Source: Polycladomyces abyssicola
GTDB lineage: Bacteria; Bacillota; Bacilli; Thermoactinomycetales; JIR-001
Assembly (NCBI RefSeq): GCF_018326425.1
Contig: NZ_AP024601.1
Coordinates: 670,001-734,000 of the forward strand
Length of the DNA stretch: 64,000 nucleotides
Direction: 5' to 3'
Both the position numbers and the translations under genes were made by a program. The notes beneath the pieces are model-generated. The model made no database searches and was not told where the DNA came from. It saw only the letters and a program-made list of their open reading frames with translations. Positions 1 through 7,985 of this stretch are shown piece by piece (the first letter of the stretch is position 1; each line of letters opens with the position of its first letter).

Positions 1-227
1 CTGACCCAACCGGAATCGGGATAGATATGATGAGGTTCCGCTTCCCCGTTCGCCACCAGCTGATCGTGAACGGACCGAGAAAACGGAAGGTCAGCCAACC
101 GGTCTTCATGCAAATGGCCCAATTCCTTTCCCCCATAGCGAAATTCAATTCCCCCGAAGCGGTGCGGCGCTTCACTGACTCCCGGCCAAGCGGACAACGT
201 CTGGCGGATGCGATTAGCGACATTCAT
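1..227 (-). CDS. DUF5519 / luciferase-like domain protein, 3' end off window
   Basis: The gene runs off the left edge, so only about 75 N-terminal residues are visible. An ATG at 225-227 follows a strong GAGGAGGGG ribosome site. The reading frame contains RFGGIEFRYGGKELGHLHED followed by a DLPF motif and HHIYPDSGWV, the pattern I associate with the DUF5519 (luciferase-domain) family. No biochemical role is established to my knowledge. It is too short for a normal ORF cutoff because it is cut by the window. It lies downstream of larC on the same strand but has its own possible promoter. Family recognition is from memory of motifs, not a search. Confidence 0.7.
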   Translation of the reverse strand, partial: MNVANRIRQTLSAWPGVSEAPHRFGGIEFRYGGKELGHLHEDRLADLPFSRSVHDQLVANGEAEPHHIYPDSGWV

Positions 228-251
228 CCTGCACAAGCCCCTCCTCAATGG

Positions 252-279
252 ATTGTTGTTGGTACAGTACCCAAGTCAA
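252..279 (-). promoter_or_regulatory. possible sigma-A promoter for the DUF5519 gene
   Basis: On the minus strand TTGACT (274-279) is separated by 16 nt from AACAAT (252-257), upstream of the ATG at 227. The -10 match is weak, so this is tentative. Confidence 0.3.
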
Positions 280-362
280 AAAACAACGGTTGATCATCAG
301 CAAAGCTTGTGCGCCGGTACGAAGTTCATACCGGTATGTGTAGTGGTGGCATGTAGAAAGGT

Positions 363-1091
363 TTAGCGGTTCCCGAGTATCACGCGCAATACATTGGGTC
401 GGTCCGGCAGGTCGCGCATGCCTGCCCCGTAACCGATCCGTTCGACGGTCATGTCGGGAACGGGGCCCCATTGTTCCGTCAGTGCCGTCAAAATGCCCGC
501 TCCCGTAGGCGTGGTCAATTCAAAGGGCAAAGAGGTGGAACGGATGGGATATCCTTTCATCAGTTCCAGCGTGGCCGGGGCTGGAAGCGGATAAACCCCA
601 TGAGCCATGGCAGCTTCGCCATTCCCCAGTGGCGAAGGCGACGAAGAGATCCTGTCCGGATTGAGTTGATCCAATGCCAAAGCAGTTCCGACAATATCGA
701 CAATCGAGTCGATGGCGCCTACTTCATGGAAATGGACCTCATCGAGCGCAATTCCATGAATGCGGGCTTCCGCCTGCCCGATCCGTTTAAAGATCTGAAG
801 GCTCCATAAAACGGCCTTTTCCGGCAAATCAGCTGATTTCAGCATGTCGACAATCTCCCGGTACCGACGATGGGGATGTCCCGTTTGTTCGGACTCTGTG
901 ATGATTCGAACGGCTCGGGCGGAAATGCCTTTTTTCACTGTGTGGGTCCATTGCAGTTGAAACGGTTCCAGCGGAAGAGTTTGCAACTGTTGCTCGATCA
1001 ACAAGGGATCGGCACCGGCGTCCACCAATGCAGCCAGCGCCATGTCGCCGGCGATTCCGGAGAACGGGTCAAAGTGCAGGATTTTTCCCAT
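363..1091 (-). CDS. larC: LarC, N-terminal (LarC1) part only
   Basis: LarC inserts nickel, using CTP, into the pincer pyridinium cofactor of lactate racemase and related enzymes. The 242 residues start MGKILHFDPFSGIAGDM and carry HFHEVGAIDSIVDIVG, APATLELMKG and ELTTPTGAG, all LarC1 hallmarks. The protein stops right after RPNVLRVILGNR, where a typical LarC of about 400 residues continues into LarC2. In Lactobacillus plantarum LarC1 and LarC2 are joined by programmed frameshifting, but neither other frame here shows a LarC2-like sequence before the next gene. The start at 1091 has a GAGGGA ribosome site inside the end of larB (23-nt overlap), so it is translated in the larE-larB-larC operon. 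It is either a truncated gene or LarC2 is encoded elsewhere. Confidence 0.88.
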   Translation of the reverse strand: MGKILHFDPFSGIAGDMALAALVDAGADPLLIEQQLQTLPLEPFQLQWTHTVKKGISARAVRIITESEQTGHPHRRYREIVDMLKSADLPEKAVLWSLQIFKRIGQAEARIHGIALDEVHFHEVGAIDSIVDIVGTALALDQLNPDRISSSPSPLGNGEAAMAHGVYPLPAPATLELMKGYPIRSTSLPFELTTPTGAGILTALTEQWGPVPDMTVERIGYGAGMRDLPDRPNVLRVILGNR

Positions 1092-1869
1092 GAGCGATGT
1101 CCCTCATTTCTGTCGACTCAACTTGACTGCGGTGGATCAGTGCGGCGTAATAGCCGGCGCCGAAACCATTGTCAATATTGACGACGGCCACCCCTGCCGC
1201 ACAGGAGTTGAGCATGGTCAATAGTGGAGCCAAACCGTTCAAATGTGCACCGTATCCCACACTGGTCGGAACGGCCACGACGGGAGCAGAGACCAATCCC
1301 CCCACCACGCTGGGAAGCGCTCCTTCCATACCTGCAACCACAATGATGGCGTTGGCTTTACGCAGGACAGACAGTTGATCGATCAGCCGATGCAATCCTG
1401 CCACGCCTACATCGTAGACGCGTTCGACCGGGCTACCGAGAAACTCTGCCGTACCTGCCGCTTCTTCCGCCACCGGCAGATCGGCTGTTCCCGCACAGAC
1501 GACGGCGACAAAGCCAGGTCGCATGGTTTGCGGACGTTCCGGCGGCCACCAGCGAAGCAACCGGGCGACGTCGTCATACTCCACATCGGGTGTGACGTTT
1601 TGTACCGCATCCGCTTGTTCACGTGTGACACGTGTGGCCAACACAGGCTTTCCCGATGCCTGCAGTCGACGAAAAATGGCCGCAGTCTGGACTGGTGTCT
1701 TACCTTGGGCGAAGATGATCTCCGGAAAACCGGTTCGCCGGGATCGGTGGAGGTCGACGCGAGCGAAGCCCAGTTCATCAAACGTGGCCAATTGTTGACG
1801 GGCTTGGTCCACCGAACATCTTCCCTCTGCGACCGCATGCAAAATCTCGGTCAACCTGTCCATGGTCAC
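1069..1869 (-). CDS. larB: LarB, nickel-pincer cofactor biosynthesis (NaAD carboxylase/hydrolase)
   Basis: LarB carboxylates and hydrolyses nicotinic acid adenine dinucleotide to pyridinium-3,5-biscarboxylic acid mononucleotide, the first step of pincer cofactor synthesis. The N-terminal part has FARVDLHRSRRTGFPEIIFA, typical of LarB, and the C-terminal half is an AIR-carboxylase (PurE)-like domain with the glycine-rich VVAGMEGALPSVVGGL and ending VVNIDNGFGAG. At 266 residues it is near the usual family length. The GTG start (1867-1869) overlaps the larE stop in a GTGA arrangement, indicating translational coupling; an in-frame ATG two codons on is an alternative start. Confidence 0.93.
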   Translation of the reverse strand: MTMDRLTEILHAVAEGRCSVDQARQQLATFDELGFARVDLHRSRRTGFPEIIFAQGKTPVQTAAIFRRLQASGKPVLATRVTREQADAVQNVTPDVEYDDVARLLRWWPPERPQTMRPGFVAVVCAGTADLPVAEEAAGTAEFLGSPVERVYDVGVAGLHRLIDQLSVLRKANAIIVVAGMEGALPSVVGGLVSAPVVAVPTSVGYGAHLNGLAPLLTMLNSCAAGVAVVNIDNGFGAGYYAALIHRSQVESTEMRDIAHGKNPAL

Positions 1870-2684
1870 AGGGTTTCACCCGCCTGATTCCGTGCGATAT
1901 TCATACTGCCGCTTCTGTATCCGGCCAAATCCAACGTGGTATACACAAAACCCAGCGAGCGGAAGAAGTCGGTGATGGCAGCAGTGTGGTGAAGTACAAG
2001 CGGCATTTCTTCCGGCAACACCTCGATCCTGGCGATCATTTCGTGATGGCGCACACGGACTTGCGTGAATCCCAGCTCCAACAAAAAGATTTCGGCTTGG
2101 TCCAATTGTGAGATTTTTTCGCGTGTAATCCGCGTACCATAGGGAATGCGGGAGGAAAGGCAAGCGAACGAAGGCTTGTTCCAGGTCGGCAATCCCATCT
2201 CTTTGGAAAGCAGACGAATCTCCTTCTTGGTTAACCCGACTTCCATCAACGGGCTTCTGACACCCCACCGGCGTGTTGCCTGCATACCGGGGCGATAATC
2301 CCCAACATCATCCGCATGGCTACCGTCTACTATGACTGCGTTGGCATAACGGGCGGCAATGGCCTGCAGGCGACTGTATAATCCGTCTTTGCAGTGGAAA
2401 CAACGATCCAAGTTGTTGGCGGCAAACGCTTCGTTGGTCAACTCTTCCACGTGAAGTGTTTCGTGGCGAACCCCCAATTGACGGGCTAATGCTACGGCCG
2501 CATCGAATTCCCTTTTTGGAAACGTGTCGGACGAAGCGGTTACGGCCAGACAGCGTTCCCCCAGCTCCTCTTGTGCCCTGGCCAGCAAAAATGTGCTGTC
2601 CACACCCCCTGAAAAAGCCACGACCACGTGATTCATCTCTTTGAGCAGATGTCCCAAACGCTCATTTTTGTCGCGAACGTCCAA
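1866..2684 (-). CDS. larE: LarE, ATP-dependent sacrificial sulfur transferase
   Basis: LarE adenylates the pyridinium carboxylates and donates sulfur to them. The PP-loop SGGVDS is at residues 25-30. A cysteine at about residue 175, in KPSFACLSSRIPYG, aligns with the sacrificial Cys176 described for L. plantarum LarE. A further CFHC pair at 95-98 gives three cysteines, a pattern that could hold an Fe-S cluster as reported for some LarE proteins; that is inference. A longer reading frame extends to 2747, but it contains the -35/-10 elements, while TTG at 2684 has AAAGGAGGG at the right distance, so I start there (272 residues). First gene of the lar operon. Confidence 0.92.
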   Translation of the reverse strand: MDVRDKNERLGHLLKEMNHVVVAFSGGVDSTFLLARAQEELGERCLAVTASSDTFPKREFDAAVALARQLGVRHETLHVEELTNEAFAANNLDRCFHCKDGLYSRLQAIAARYANAVIVDGSHADDVGDYRPGMQATRRWGVRSPLMEVGLTKKEIRLLSKEMGLPTWNKPSFACLSSRIPYGTRITREKISQLDQAEIFLLELGFTQVRVRHHEMIARIEVLPEEMPLVLHHTAAITDFFRSLGFVYTTLDLAGYRSGSMNIARNQAGETL

Positions 2685-2717
2685 GGGGAGCCCTCCTTTG
2701 TCTGTATGTTTAAGTCT

Positions 2718-2747
2718 AGTATATCGGGTTTTGTCTGGAAGAGACAA
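2718..2747 (-). promoter_or_regulatory. sigma-A promoter of the larE-larB-larC operon
   Basis: Minus strand TTGTCT (2742-2747), 18-nt spacer, TATACT (2718-2723). It lies just upstream of the larE ribosome site and overlaps the longest possible larE frame, supporting the internal TTG start. Confidence 0.65.
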
Positions 2748-2846
2748 CCAACTTACTCCTGTTGAAGAGTGGGTACCGATGCGTTACCATGTAAACGATG
2801 TAAACTTTTGAGACTGCTGGACAAAGTGGTTAAACCTCACGCAATT

Positions 2847-2868
2847 ACGGGAAGCGGGTTCTTCCCGT
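2847..2868. other. perfect stem-loop in the larE-lipA intergenic gap
   Basis: The divergent gap 2748-3088 holds no gene. ACGGGAAG and CTTCCCGT form perfect 8-bp arms around a 6-nt loop, and ACGGGAAG recurs at about 2884-2891. No T run follows on either strand, so it is not an obvious terminator. Function unknown. Confidence 0.45.
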
Positions 2869-3088
2869 CACATGCGGAACGGAGACGGGAAGTCGGAGCC
2901 CGCGGACTTTTTCATCAACTGATCACGGCGTAACCGTTTCGTCTATGGTAAAATAATCGTGAGGATTGTGCAGCTTCGATCAATCTTATTCGGGTATTTT
3001 TGCGTCGAGCGGTTTCATGAGAAGCCGCCCGGGGAAGTATAGTGGGGGACACCTGTTTGGCAGCCTTTGCACATAGGAGGATGTGTGG

Positions 3089-3964
3089 ATGAAACACGAA
3101 CGGAAGCCGGAATGGCTGAAAGTTAAATTATCCACCGGAGAAAACTATCAGGAATTGAAACGGATGATGCGGAGCAAGACGCTCCATACCGTTTGCGAAG
3201 AAGCACGCTGTCCCAACATATACGAATGCTGGGCCAATCGGACAGCTACATTTATGATCTTGGGCGATATCTGCACCCGTGCCTGCCGTTTTTGCGCTGT
3301 GAAGACGGGATTACCGACCGAGCTGGACTGGCAGGAGCCGGAACGTGTGGCTGAAGCGGTTGAGCAAATGGGCGTCAAGCACGCCGTTGTTACTTCGGTT
3401 GCACGGGATGATCTGAAAGACGGGGGTGCCGCCATTTTCGCGGCCACCATCAAGGCGATCCGCAAACGCAATCCGTTTACCAGCGTAGAGGTATTGATCC
3501 CGGACTTCCAGGGTAACTGGGATGCATTAAAAGTGGTGATGGATGCACGTCCGGACATTTTGAACCACAATATCGAAACGGTGCGGAGCCGTTCGGACCG
3601 TGTCCGCTCTAAAGCGAAATATGACCGTTCCTTGGAGCTGTTGCGTCGGGCAAAAGAAATGCAGCCGGATATTCCGACCAAATCCAGCATCATGGTGGGT
3701 GTCGGTGAAGAGTATCACGAGATTTTGAAGGCCATGGACGATTTGCGGGCAGTTAATGTGGACATCTTGACCATCGGCCAGTATTTGCAACCGACCAAAA
3801 AACACCTGAAGATCCACCGGTATTACACGCCGGAGGAGTTCCAGCAACTGAAGGAAGAAGGGCTGAAACGGGGCTTCTCCCATGTGGAATCCGGGCCGTT
3901 GGTCCGCAGTTCGTACCATGCGCACGAGCAAGTGCAATCTGCCGAAAAACGCATGGCGCAATAA
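3089..3964 (+). CDS. lipA: lipoyl synthase LipA
   Basis: Radical SAM enzyme that inserts two sulfurs into protein-bound octanoyl groups to form lipoyl cofactor for pyruvate and 2-oxoglutarate dehydrogenases and the glycine cleavage system. The auxiliary-cluster cysteines lie at residues 36, 41 and 47 (C-x4-C-x5-C) and the SAM-cluster motif CTRACRFC at 62-69; a conserved C-terminal RSSYHA supplies the cluster-ligating serine. The ATG at 3089 sits 8 nt after AGGAGG; a GTG two codons upstream overlaps too closely with that site. At 291 residues it is full length. lipA-yutC-yutD order matches B. subtilis. Confidence 0.97.
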   Translation: MKHERKPEWLKVKLSTGENYQELKRMMRSKTLHTVCEEARCPNIYECWANRTATFMILGDICTRACRFCAVKTGLPTELDWQEPERVAEAVEQMGVKHAVVTSVARDDLKDGGAAIFAATIKAIRKRNPFTSVEVLIPDFQGNWDALKVVMDARPDILNHNIETVRSRSDRVRSKAKYDRSLELLRRAKEMQPDIPTKSSIMVGVGEEYHEILKAMDDLRAVNVDILTIGQYLQPTKKHLKIHRYYTPEEFQQLKEEGLKRGFSHVESGPLVRSSYHAHEQVQSAEKRMAQ

Positions 3965-3967
3965 ACC

Positions 3968-4009
3968 AAACAGCCATCTCCGGTTATGGAGATGGCTGTT
4001 TGTTCTTTT
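3968..4009 (+). terminator. intrinsic terminator of lipA
   Basis: AAACAGCCATCTCC (3968-3981), a 6-nt loop and its perfect complement (3988-4001), then GTTCTTTTC. It lies 3 nt after the lipA stop and faces the end of yutC. Confidence 0.9.
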
Positions 4010-4081
4010 CGGGCTCAAGACCCGCTTTGAAACCGGAAAGTGCAGGACGCCCAGCAGAGTACAGATGAAAACAGACACGTG

Positions 4082-4726
4082 TCAGACACCACCGGGTCCT
4101 CCCGCGCGGGTAGAACGTCCGGCTCCTCCCACATCGGGAGGCGTTTTGTCTCCCATACGATCCAACAGTTGTTCCAGATCACCGCGTGCACCCTCGACAT
4201 AATTGCCCCTTTTCAACCGCATCCCGACCCGGTCGATTTGGTTCCGCAAACGGGTATCGCTGGTCACGTGAATCCGGAAATATCGGGGCGTGACGCTGGC
4301 CGCCGTTCTCCAGGCGTCATGCAGTGTTTTCCGGTCCAACCGGCCCGTTTTGGTCTGAACACCGACAAAAACGTGATTGTCCGTGACTAAGACGGAAGCT
4401 GCTTTTACATTGGGGAGTACCGTCTCCAGATGGGCGATGTGTCGCGCCAAGATCGTCCGGTCCACATAAACGCTGGGACCCTTGACAGTTGTTCCGTCCG
4501 CATTCCGGAATTGGGATTCATCATAGTGGATATAACCGATCTGGTTGGATCCGCCGTGCATTTGATAGCGGCTCGCGTCTCGATTCCCAACGTAATCATA
4601 TGGGCGCGTGTTCTGTCTGTTTTGATACAACGACTCATCCAGATTGCGCTCCGGCATTCTCGCCTGCATGCATCCTGTCATCAGAAAAAGAAAAGCGCAA
4701 AAGCCCAAAATCAGGCGTCTTTTCAT
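4082..4726 (-). CDS. yutC: YhcN/YlaJ family sporulation lipoprotein (YutC)
   Basis: Predicted membrane lipoprotein of the YhcN/YlaJ family, found in spores and forespore membranes of Bacillales; exact role unknown, with germination-related functions suggested for relatives. A lipobox LMTGC places the lipidated cysteine at residue 19 after a hydrophobic segment. The C-terminal half has the family's alternating pattern VLVTDNHVFVGVQTKTGRL and DTRLRNQIDRVGMRL. The ATG at 4726 follows AGGAGG by 8 nt; a GTG three codons earlier is too close to that site. Position next to lipA equals B. subtilis yutC. Confidence 0.88.
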   Translation of the reverse strand: MKRRLILGFCAFLFLMTGCMQARMPERNLDESLYQNRQNTRPYDYVGNRDASRYQMHGGSNQIGYIHYDESQFRNADGTTVKGPSVYVDRTILARHIAHLETVLPNVKAASVLVTDNHVFVGVQTKTGRLDRKTLHDAWRTAASVTPRYFRIHVTSDTRLRNQIDRVGMRLKRGNYVEGARGDLEQLLDRMGDKTPPDVGGAGRSTRAGGPGGV

Positions 4727-4872
4727 GACGTACACCTCCTATGGATAGCATGCCCGCGGAAAAGAGGGGTACGCGTGACAAAATGTGTATGAGACCGGAA
4801 TTGGAGGAAGAAGGAATTGATCCAACAAGTGTGGTAAGATAGGAACAAGAACAGGTACAGAGGTTGAGAGTT

Positions 4873-5217
4873 ATGGAAACTATTTCTATACAGGGAAAAG
4901 AATATGAATTGATCACGAATCACAAAAACGGGTGGAATCCGGAGGCGTTTCGCAAGCGGTACAGCGATATTCTGGGGAAATACGACTACATCGTGGGAGA
5001 TTGGGGATATGGTCAGTTAAGGTTGAAGGGCTTTTTTTCCGACCATCACCCCAAAGCGACCAACGATAGTAAAATCAGCTATTTGGAGGAATACCTGAAC
5101 GAATACTGCAATTTCGGGTGTGCGTATTTCGTGTTGCGTTGCGTCAACAACAAACGTCACTATACCAAATCGCGGAAAGGAAAACAACGTGAACGACGCG
5201 TATACGAAAAGCGGTGA
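4873..5217 (+). CDS. yutD: YutD family protein (DUF1027)
   Basis: Small cytosolic protein of the YutD family, widely conserved next to lipA in Bacillales, function not established. The pattern NGWNPEAFRKRYSDILGKYD, followed by YIVGDWGYGQLRLKGFF and CNFGCAYFVLR, is characteristic. It is 114 residues from the ATG at 4873; a TTG at 4864 would add three. The C-terminus is strongly basic (KSRKGKQRERR). Divergent from yutC, with a hairpin terminator directly downstream. Confidence 0.88.
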   Translation: METISIQGKEYELITNHKNGWNPEAFRKRYSDILGKYDYIVGDWGYGQLRLKGFFSDHHPKATNDSKISYLEEYLNEYCNFGCAYFVLRCVNNKRHYTKSRKGKQRERRVYEKR

Positions 5218-5228
5218 AAATTCCGGAG

Positions 5229-5294
5229 AAACGGGAGCCGAATCTTTCCCGAGCGATCATAGCGGTCGCAGGCGGATTCGACTCCCGTTTTTTC
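5229..5294 (+). terminator. terminator after yutD
   Basis: AAACGGGAG (5229-5237) plus GAATC pair with GATTC and CTCCCGTTT (to 5290) around a large internal loop, ending in a T run. It sits between convergent genes. Confidence 0.65.
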
Positions 5295-5586
5295 AGGGTT
5301 CAAAGGTCGGTTGAGTCGGTGCATCTCCCTCGCGATCTCGTTCGTCGTGGGTAGGGTGACTGCCGGGGGCTTGACGGGGAAGCCCTTCATGAAACTCCCG
5401 CATTTCGTAAGTAAATTGGGGAGAGGCATGCTGGTCCGGTTGCCAAGGCGTGCTTTTGCCCAATTGTGCTTCGTTGTGAGCCGCACCGTAGGGGCCTTCC
5501 GGGAATTCTTCGGGTACTAACTCATTGCGTTGGGATTCCACTGTGGATACTTCATGAAAATCACGTTTGGGATGTTTCCGGCGCAT
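5293..5586 (-). CDS. small hydrophilic conserved protein, function unknown
   Basis: A 97-residue hydrophilic protein, rich in Pro, Glu, His and Gln, with no membrane segment or cysteine. ESQRNELVPEEFPEGPYGAA and STPWQPDQ resemble a short Bacillales protein annotated only as a cytosolic protein; I cannot name a function. The C-terminal third (LPRQAPGSHPTHDERDREGD) looks disordered. The ATG at 5586 is preceded by GAGGTGA at good spacing, which supports a real gene. It lies just downstream of the DUF3055 gene on the same strand. Confidence 0.7.
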   Translation of the reverse strand: MRRKHPKRDFHEVSTVESQRNELVPEEFPEGPYGAAHNEAQLGKSTPWQPDQHASPQFTYEMREFHEGLPRQAPGSHPTHDERDREGDAPTQPTFEP

Positions 5587-5649
5587 TTGCTTTCACCTCA
5601 AAAATTAAACTCCCCTGGCGGGGAGGAACTATGCGCCCGAATGCACTTG

Positions 5650-5928
5650 TCAACCGATCATGGACCAAAGGAATTGCTCCAACTCCTTCGCTTCCGCTTC
5701 CGACAAACCGTATACGTGTTCCAGATAACCGGGTTCCTTCAAGTCGTCTGGACCGATGATGGCGAATTTGTTGGATTGAAGGTTCAAAACCAACAGCTTA
5801 CCGTAAAATCGATCGGTCTGAATGATCGCCAAGTCGAAACGGTTGGTATCACCGACAAAGCTGACGAACCGGGTACGCGTCTCTTCCTTATCGTCATATA
5901 AAAACATCCAATTCTCTTGTGTCATCAT
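5650..5928 (-). CDS. DUF3055 family protein
   Basis: A 92-residue protein matching the small DUF3055 family of Bacillales: TRTRFVSFVGDTNRFDLAII, then TDRFYGKLLVLNLQSNKFAI and YLEHVYGLSEAEAKELEQFL. Soluble, probably a compact alpha/beta fold, function unknown. The ATG at 5928 lies 8 nt after AAAGGAGC; the longer frame to 5964 has no ribosome site. Probably co-transcribed with the next small gene. Confidence 0.8.
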   Translation of the reverse strand: MMTQENWMFLYDDKEETRTRFVSFVGDTNRFDLAIIQTDRFYGKLLVLNLQSNKFAIIGPDDLKEPGYLEHVYGLSEAEAKELEQFLWSMIG

Positions 5929-6004
5929 TGACGAGCTCCTTTGCGGGTGGATTCCGTTCTCCATTATACCGCATCCACATCAGTGGAGCCCAAAAACCGC
6001 AGGA

Positions 6005-6652
6005 TCAGAATATGCCCAAAAAACGTGCGCTTTTCTTTTGTCTCCGCGGCACGAACTGGCTTTCTTCCGAAGCGGCCGCCAAGCGATTGTTGAAAGAGAG
6101 GTTTCGAAGCTCGATGCGCAGTTGGTCCTGCTTTTTACGGATTTCGTCAAACATGAGATGTACGTCGTTGGCGGGAGCATACTCATAGGTCATCGTGGTG
6201 AATTTATTGTCCAGCTCTTCGATGGCGTCAAACAAGCTGTATGTGTGTTCCTCCATCCGTTCCAACCGTTCGTACAGCTCCGACACCATTTCTCCGATAT
6301 TTTCCATATGTTTCATCATGTGTTGCAATGCTTTTTCCGCGTTGAGAAACGGCGCCACTTTGTCTTTTTTTGCGTCTTGAGTGGACGCGGGTGGCTGTTC
6401 CGGCTTCAATTTCCCCTCTTTATACAATTCCAACCGCACTTGGCGCATGGACTTGTTGGGTTGCTGCTGCAAGCGTTCTTGTATATCCGCCAAGCGGTTA
6501 AAACTTTCTTCAGTCAGCACGTAATGGCCCCGGTCGTTCCACTCCGGGCGAATGTATTCGGCGAAGACGTCGATCCATTTGCGGATCGTACGGGCATGGA
6601 CGTGAAGACGCTCGGCAGCTTCCCGGGTGGATATCGTGGCTGGCTTAGACAT
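6005..6652 (-). CDS. MerR-type HTH, coiled-coil protein resembling RacA
   Basis: Residues 1-60 form a MerR-like winged helix (STREAAERLHVHARTIRKWI and HYVLTEESFNRLADIQERL). Residues about 95-185 are a long predicted coiled coil (KHMENIGEMVSELYERLERM), ending in a basic tail. This is the layout of RacA, which anchors the chromosome origin to the forespore pole in B. subtilis by binding DNA and DivIVA. Sequence identity to RacA is not strong enough by eye to assign the symbol; an alternative is an uncharacterised MerR-coiled-coil regulator. GGGAGGAG lies before the ATG. The neighbourhood is rich in sporulation genes. Confidence 0.7.
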   Translation of the reverse strand: MSKPATISTREAAERLHVHARTIRKWIDVFAEYIRPEWNDRGHYVLTEESFNRLADIQERLQQQPNKSMRQVRLELYKEGKLKPEQPPASTQDAKKDKVAPFLNAEKALQHMMKHMENIGEMVSELYERLERMEEHTYSLFDAIEELDNKFTTMTYEYAPANDVHLMFDEIRKKQDQLRIELRNLSFNNRLAAASEESQFVPRRQKKSARFLGIF

Positions 6653-6779
6653 GGTTCATCTCCTCCCGTTAATCACGTTCCTGGCTATCCATTCGTGGGA
6701 AAGGGATGGAAATCCTTCCAGTCCGACAAAGAATGTCATTTCCTGACAAACAAAACAAAAAACAGACAAGAGACGATGG

Positions 6780-7073
6780 ATGTGGAGAAGCATGTTCGAA
6801 CTGAGAAGATTGTATGTGAAGCCGGATGTCCAACGGCAGGGCGTCGGGCGTCGATTGTTGGAAGCGGTCATTCAAGCGGGACGGATCAAAAGCATGTATG
6901 CTTGGGTGGAACAAAAAAACGAAATCGGCCGCGCTTTTTATGCGCGGCGAGGATTCGTCAAAGTGAACGAGCGGAAGGAGGACTTTTTGGGAACGGTCAC
7001 GGTGGTGGAGAAGTGGGTGTGGCGGTGTCAAAAAACTGCCTCAGCTTTCGGCACAGATGGTCCACCTCGTTGA
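6780..7073 (+). pseudogene. N-terminally truncated GNAT acetyltransferase remnant
   Basis: The frame encodes acetyl-CoA motif A of the GNAT fold (VKPDVQRQGVGRRLLEAVI) and the following AFYARRGFVKVNERKEDFLG strand-helix. The 60-70 residues that normally precede motif A are absent, no ribosome site precedes the first ATG, and the upstream 120 nt encode nothing recognisable. The 3' end overlaps the HIT gene on the opposite strand by about 77 nt. Most likely a decaying gene, though expression of a short domain cannot be excluded. Confidence 0.6.
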
Positions 7074-7485
7074 TCCCGCCGCGGGGGGCGGTGTCCCACT
7101 CGGTGACACGAATCCCCCAATATTCCTGCGGCGTTCCGGGATAACGGGGAATGACGTGAACATGCAGATGAGGGACGTTGTGTCCGATGCCGAATACATA
7201 GATATGTTCGGCTTGAACCAGTGATTTGAGTGCACGGGCGGCTCGTGATATCATTTGGCCGATGGCGGCAGCTTCCTTTTCCATTAGTTTATCCCATCCC
7301 GTCGTGTGTCGTCGGGACTCCACGATCAAGTGACCCAGATAGATCGAAGGTTCCGGTTGTTTTTCCAAAGGAGCGTGGTAGAGTAATGCAAGGTCATTTT
7401 CCGCGATCTTTTCCAGATGGGAGAACAGTTTCACCCCGATGTTTCCGGCAAATAAAGCAGTCGGCGGCTGTGGTGCCCAATTCAC
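6997..7485 (-). CDS. HIT family protein
   Basis: Histidine-triad nucleotide hydrolase/transferase. The catalytic motif is HNVPHLHVHVIPR (H-x-H-x-H), and LGHLIVESRRH gives the upstream strand. The N-terminus is unusual, lacking the CIFC zinc-binding start of many HIT proteins. The start is uncertain: a GTG at 7485 (162 residues) follows GGAGGG closely; a GTG at 7527 (176 residues) has no ribosome site but a TTGACA lies just upstream. The open frame runs to 7644 but crosses the terminator at 7572-7605, so the upper part is not coding. Confidence 0.8.
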   Translation of the reverse strand: MNWAPQPPTALFAGNIGVKLFSHLEKIAENDLALLYHAPLEKQPEPSIYLGHLIVESRRHTTGWDKLMEKEAAAIGQMISRAARALKSLVQAEHIYVFGIGHNVPHLHVHVIPRYPGTPQEYWGIRVTEWDTAPRGGINEVDHLCRKLRQFFDTATPTSPPP

Positions 7486-7571
7486 TTCCCTCCGCTCGGA
7501 AAAGGTAATGCATTCTCTGATTTCCACATGGTTAGCTGCAATACCTGTCAACGGACTCACTGTTTTTCCAT

Positions 7572-7605
7572 AAAAAACAAGACCCCGGCTGGGAAGCCGG
7601 GGCCT
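7572..7605 (-). terminator. terminator after the spore coat gene pair
   Basis: Minus strand CCCCGGCT, TCCC loop, AGCCGGGG, then TCTTGTTTTTT. It ends the transcript of the two CotF-like genes before the HIT gene. Confidence 0.85.
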
Positions 7606-7609
7606 TTTG

Positions 7610-7975
7610 TTACGCATATGGAAACTGTGTCCGGTAGTTGGCAAATTGTTGTGCCGTCTGCGTTACTTGTTGCGCCGGGGCGGGATCGGTTTTGTACCAA
7701 CCCTTTTGACTCATCAGATTAAACAGATCGCGTTGGCACTGATGCAGTTCTGTCAACATCTGCATCTGAACTTGATACAATTGTTGAGTACTGGCTTCGT
7801 TCACCGCGATGTTGTAGGCTGTCGTCAAGTATTTCTCAGTTGACAGGATGTCGTTGAGCCGATCACGGTCGTTCAATTCCGGCCCTTTGACCTGGGGCAA
7901 TCCGGTCGATTGCTGAGGTTGGTTTTGCTGAGTCCCCCGCGTGGGTGTTTGTTGTCCGTATGGTGGTTGCATCAT
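7610..7975 (-). CDS. CotF-like spore coat protein
   Basis: A 121-residue spore coat protein of the CotF family. A Gln/Pro-rich N-terminal arm (residues 1-33) precedes the CotF domain with LNDRDRLNDILSTEKYLTTA and LTELHQCQRDLFNLMSQKGW. Family members are structural components of the endospore coat made in the mother cell. AAGGAGGCG precedes the ATG. It follows a second, shorter CotF-like gene by 10 nt, so the two form one transcription unit; together they resemble the paired CotF-domain proteins common in Bacillales. Confidence 0.88.
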   Translation of the reverse strand: MMQPPYGQQTPTRGTQQNQPQQSTGLPQVKGPELNDRDRLNDILSTEKYLTTAYNIAVNEASTQQLYQVQMQMLTELHQCQRDLFNLMSQKGWYKTDPAPAQQVTQTAQQFANYRTQFPYA

Positions 7976-7985
7976 TGTCGCCTCC

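Noticed and set aside
214-471. possible frameshifted LarC2 continuation
   Set aside because: The frame encodes a sequence without LarC2 motifs and ends after 85 codons.
2847-2900. remnant of a group II intron or REP element
   Set aside because: The ACGGGAAG repeats suggested it, but no domain V or wider repeat structure is present.
5822-7144. 440-codon plus-strand open frame
   Set aside because: Antisense to the RacA-like and DUF3055 genes; composition is low-complexity and Phe/His-rich, no ribosome site, no recognisable domain.
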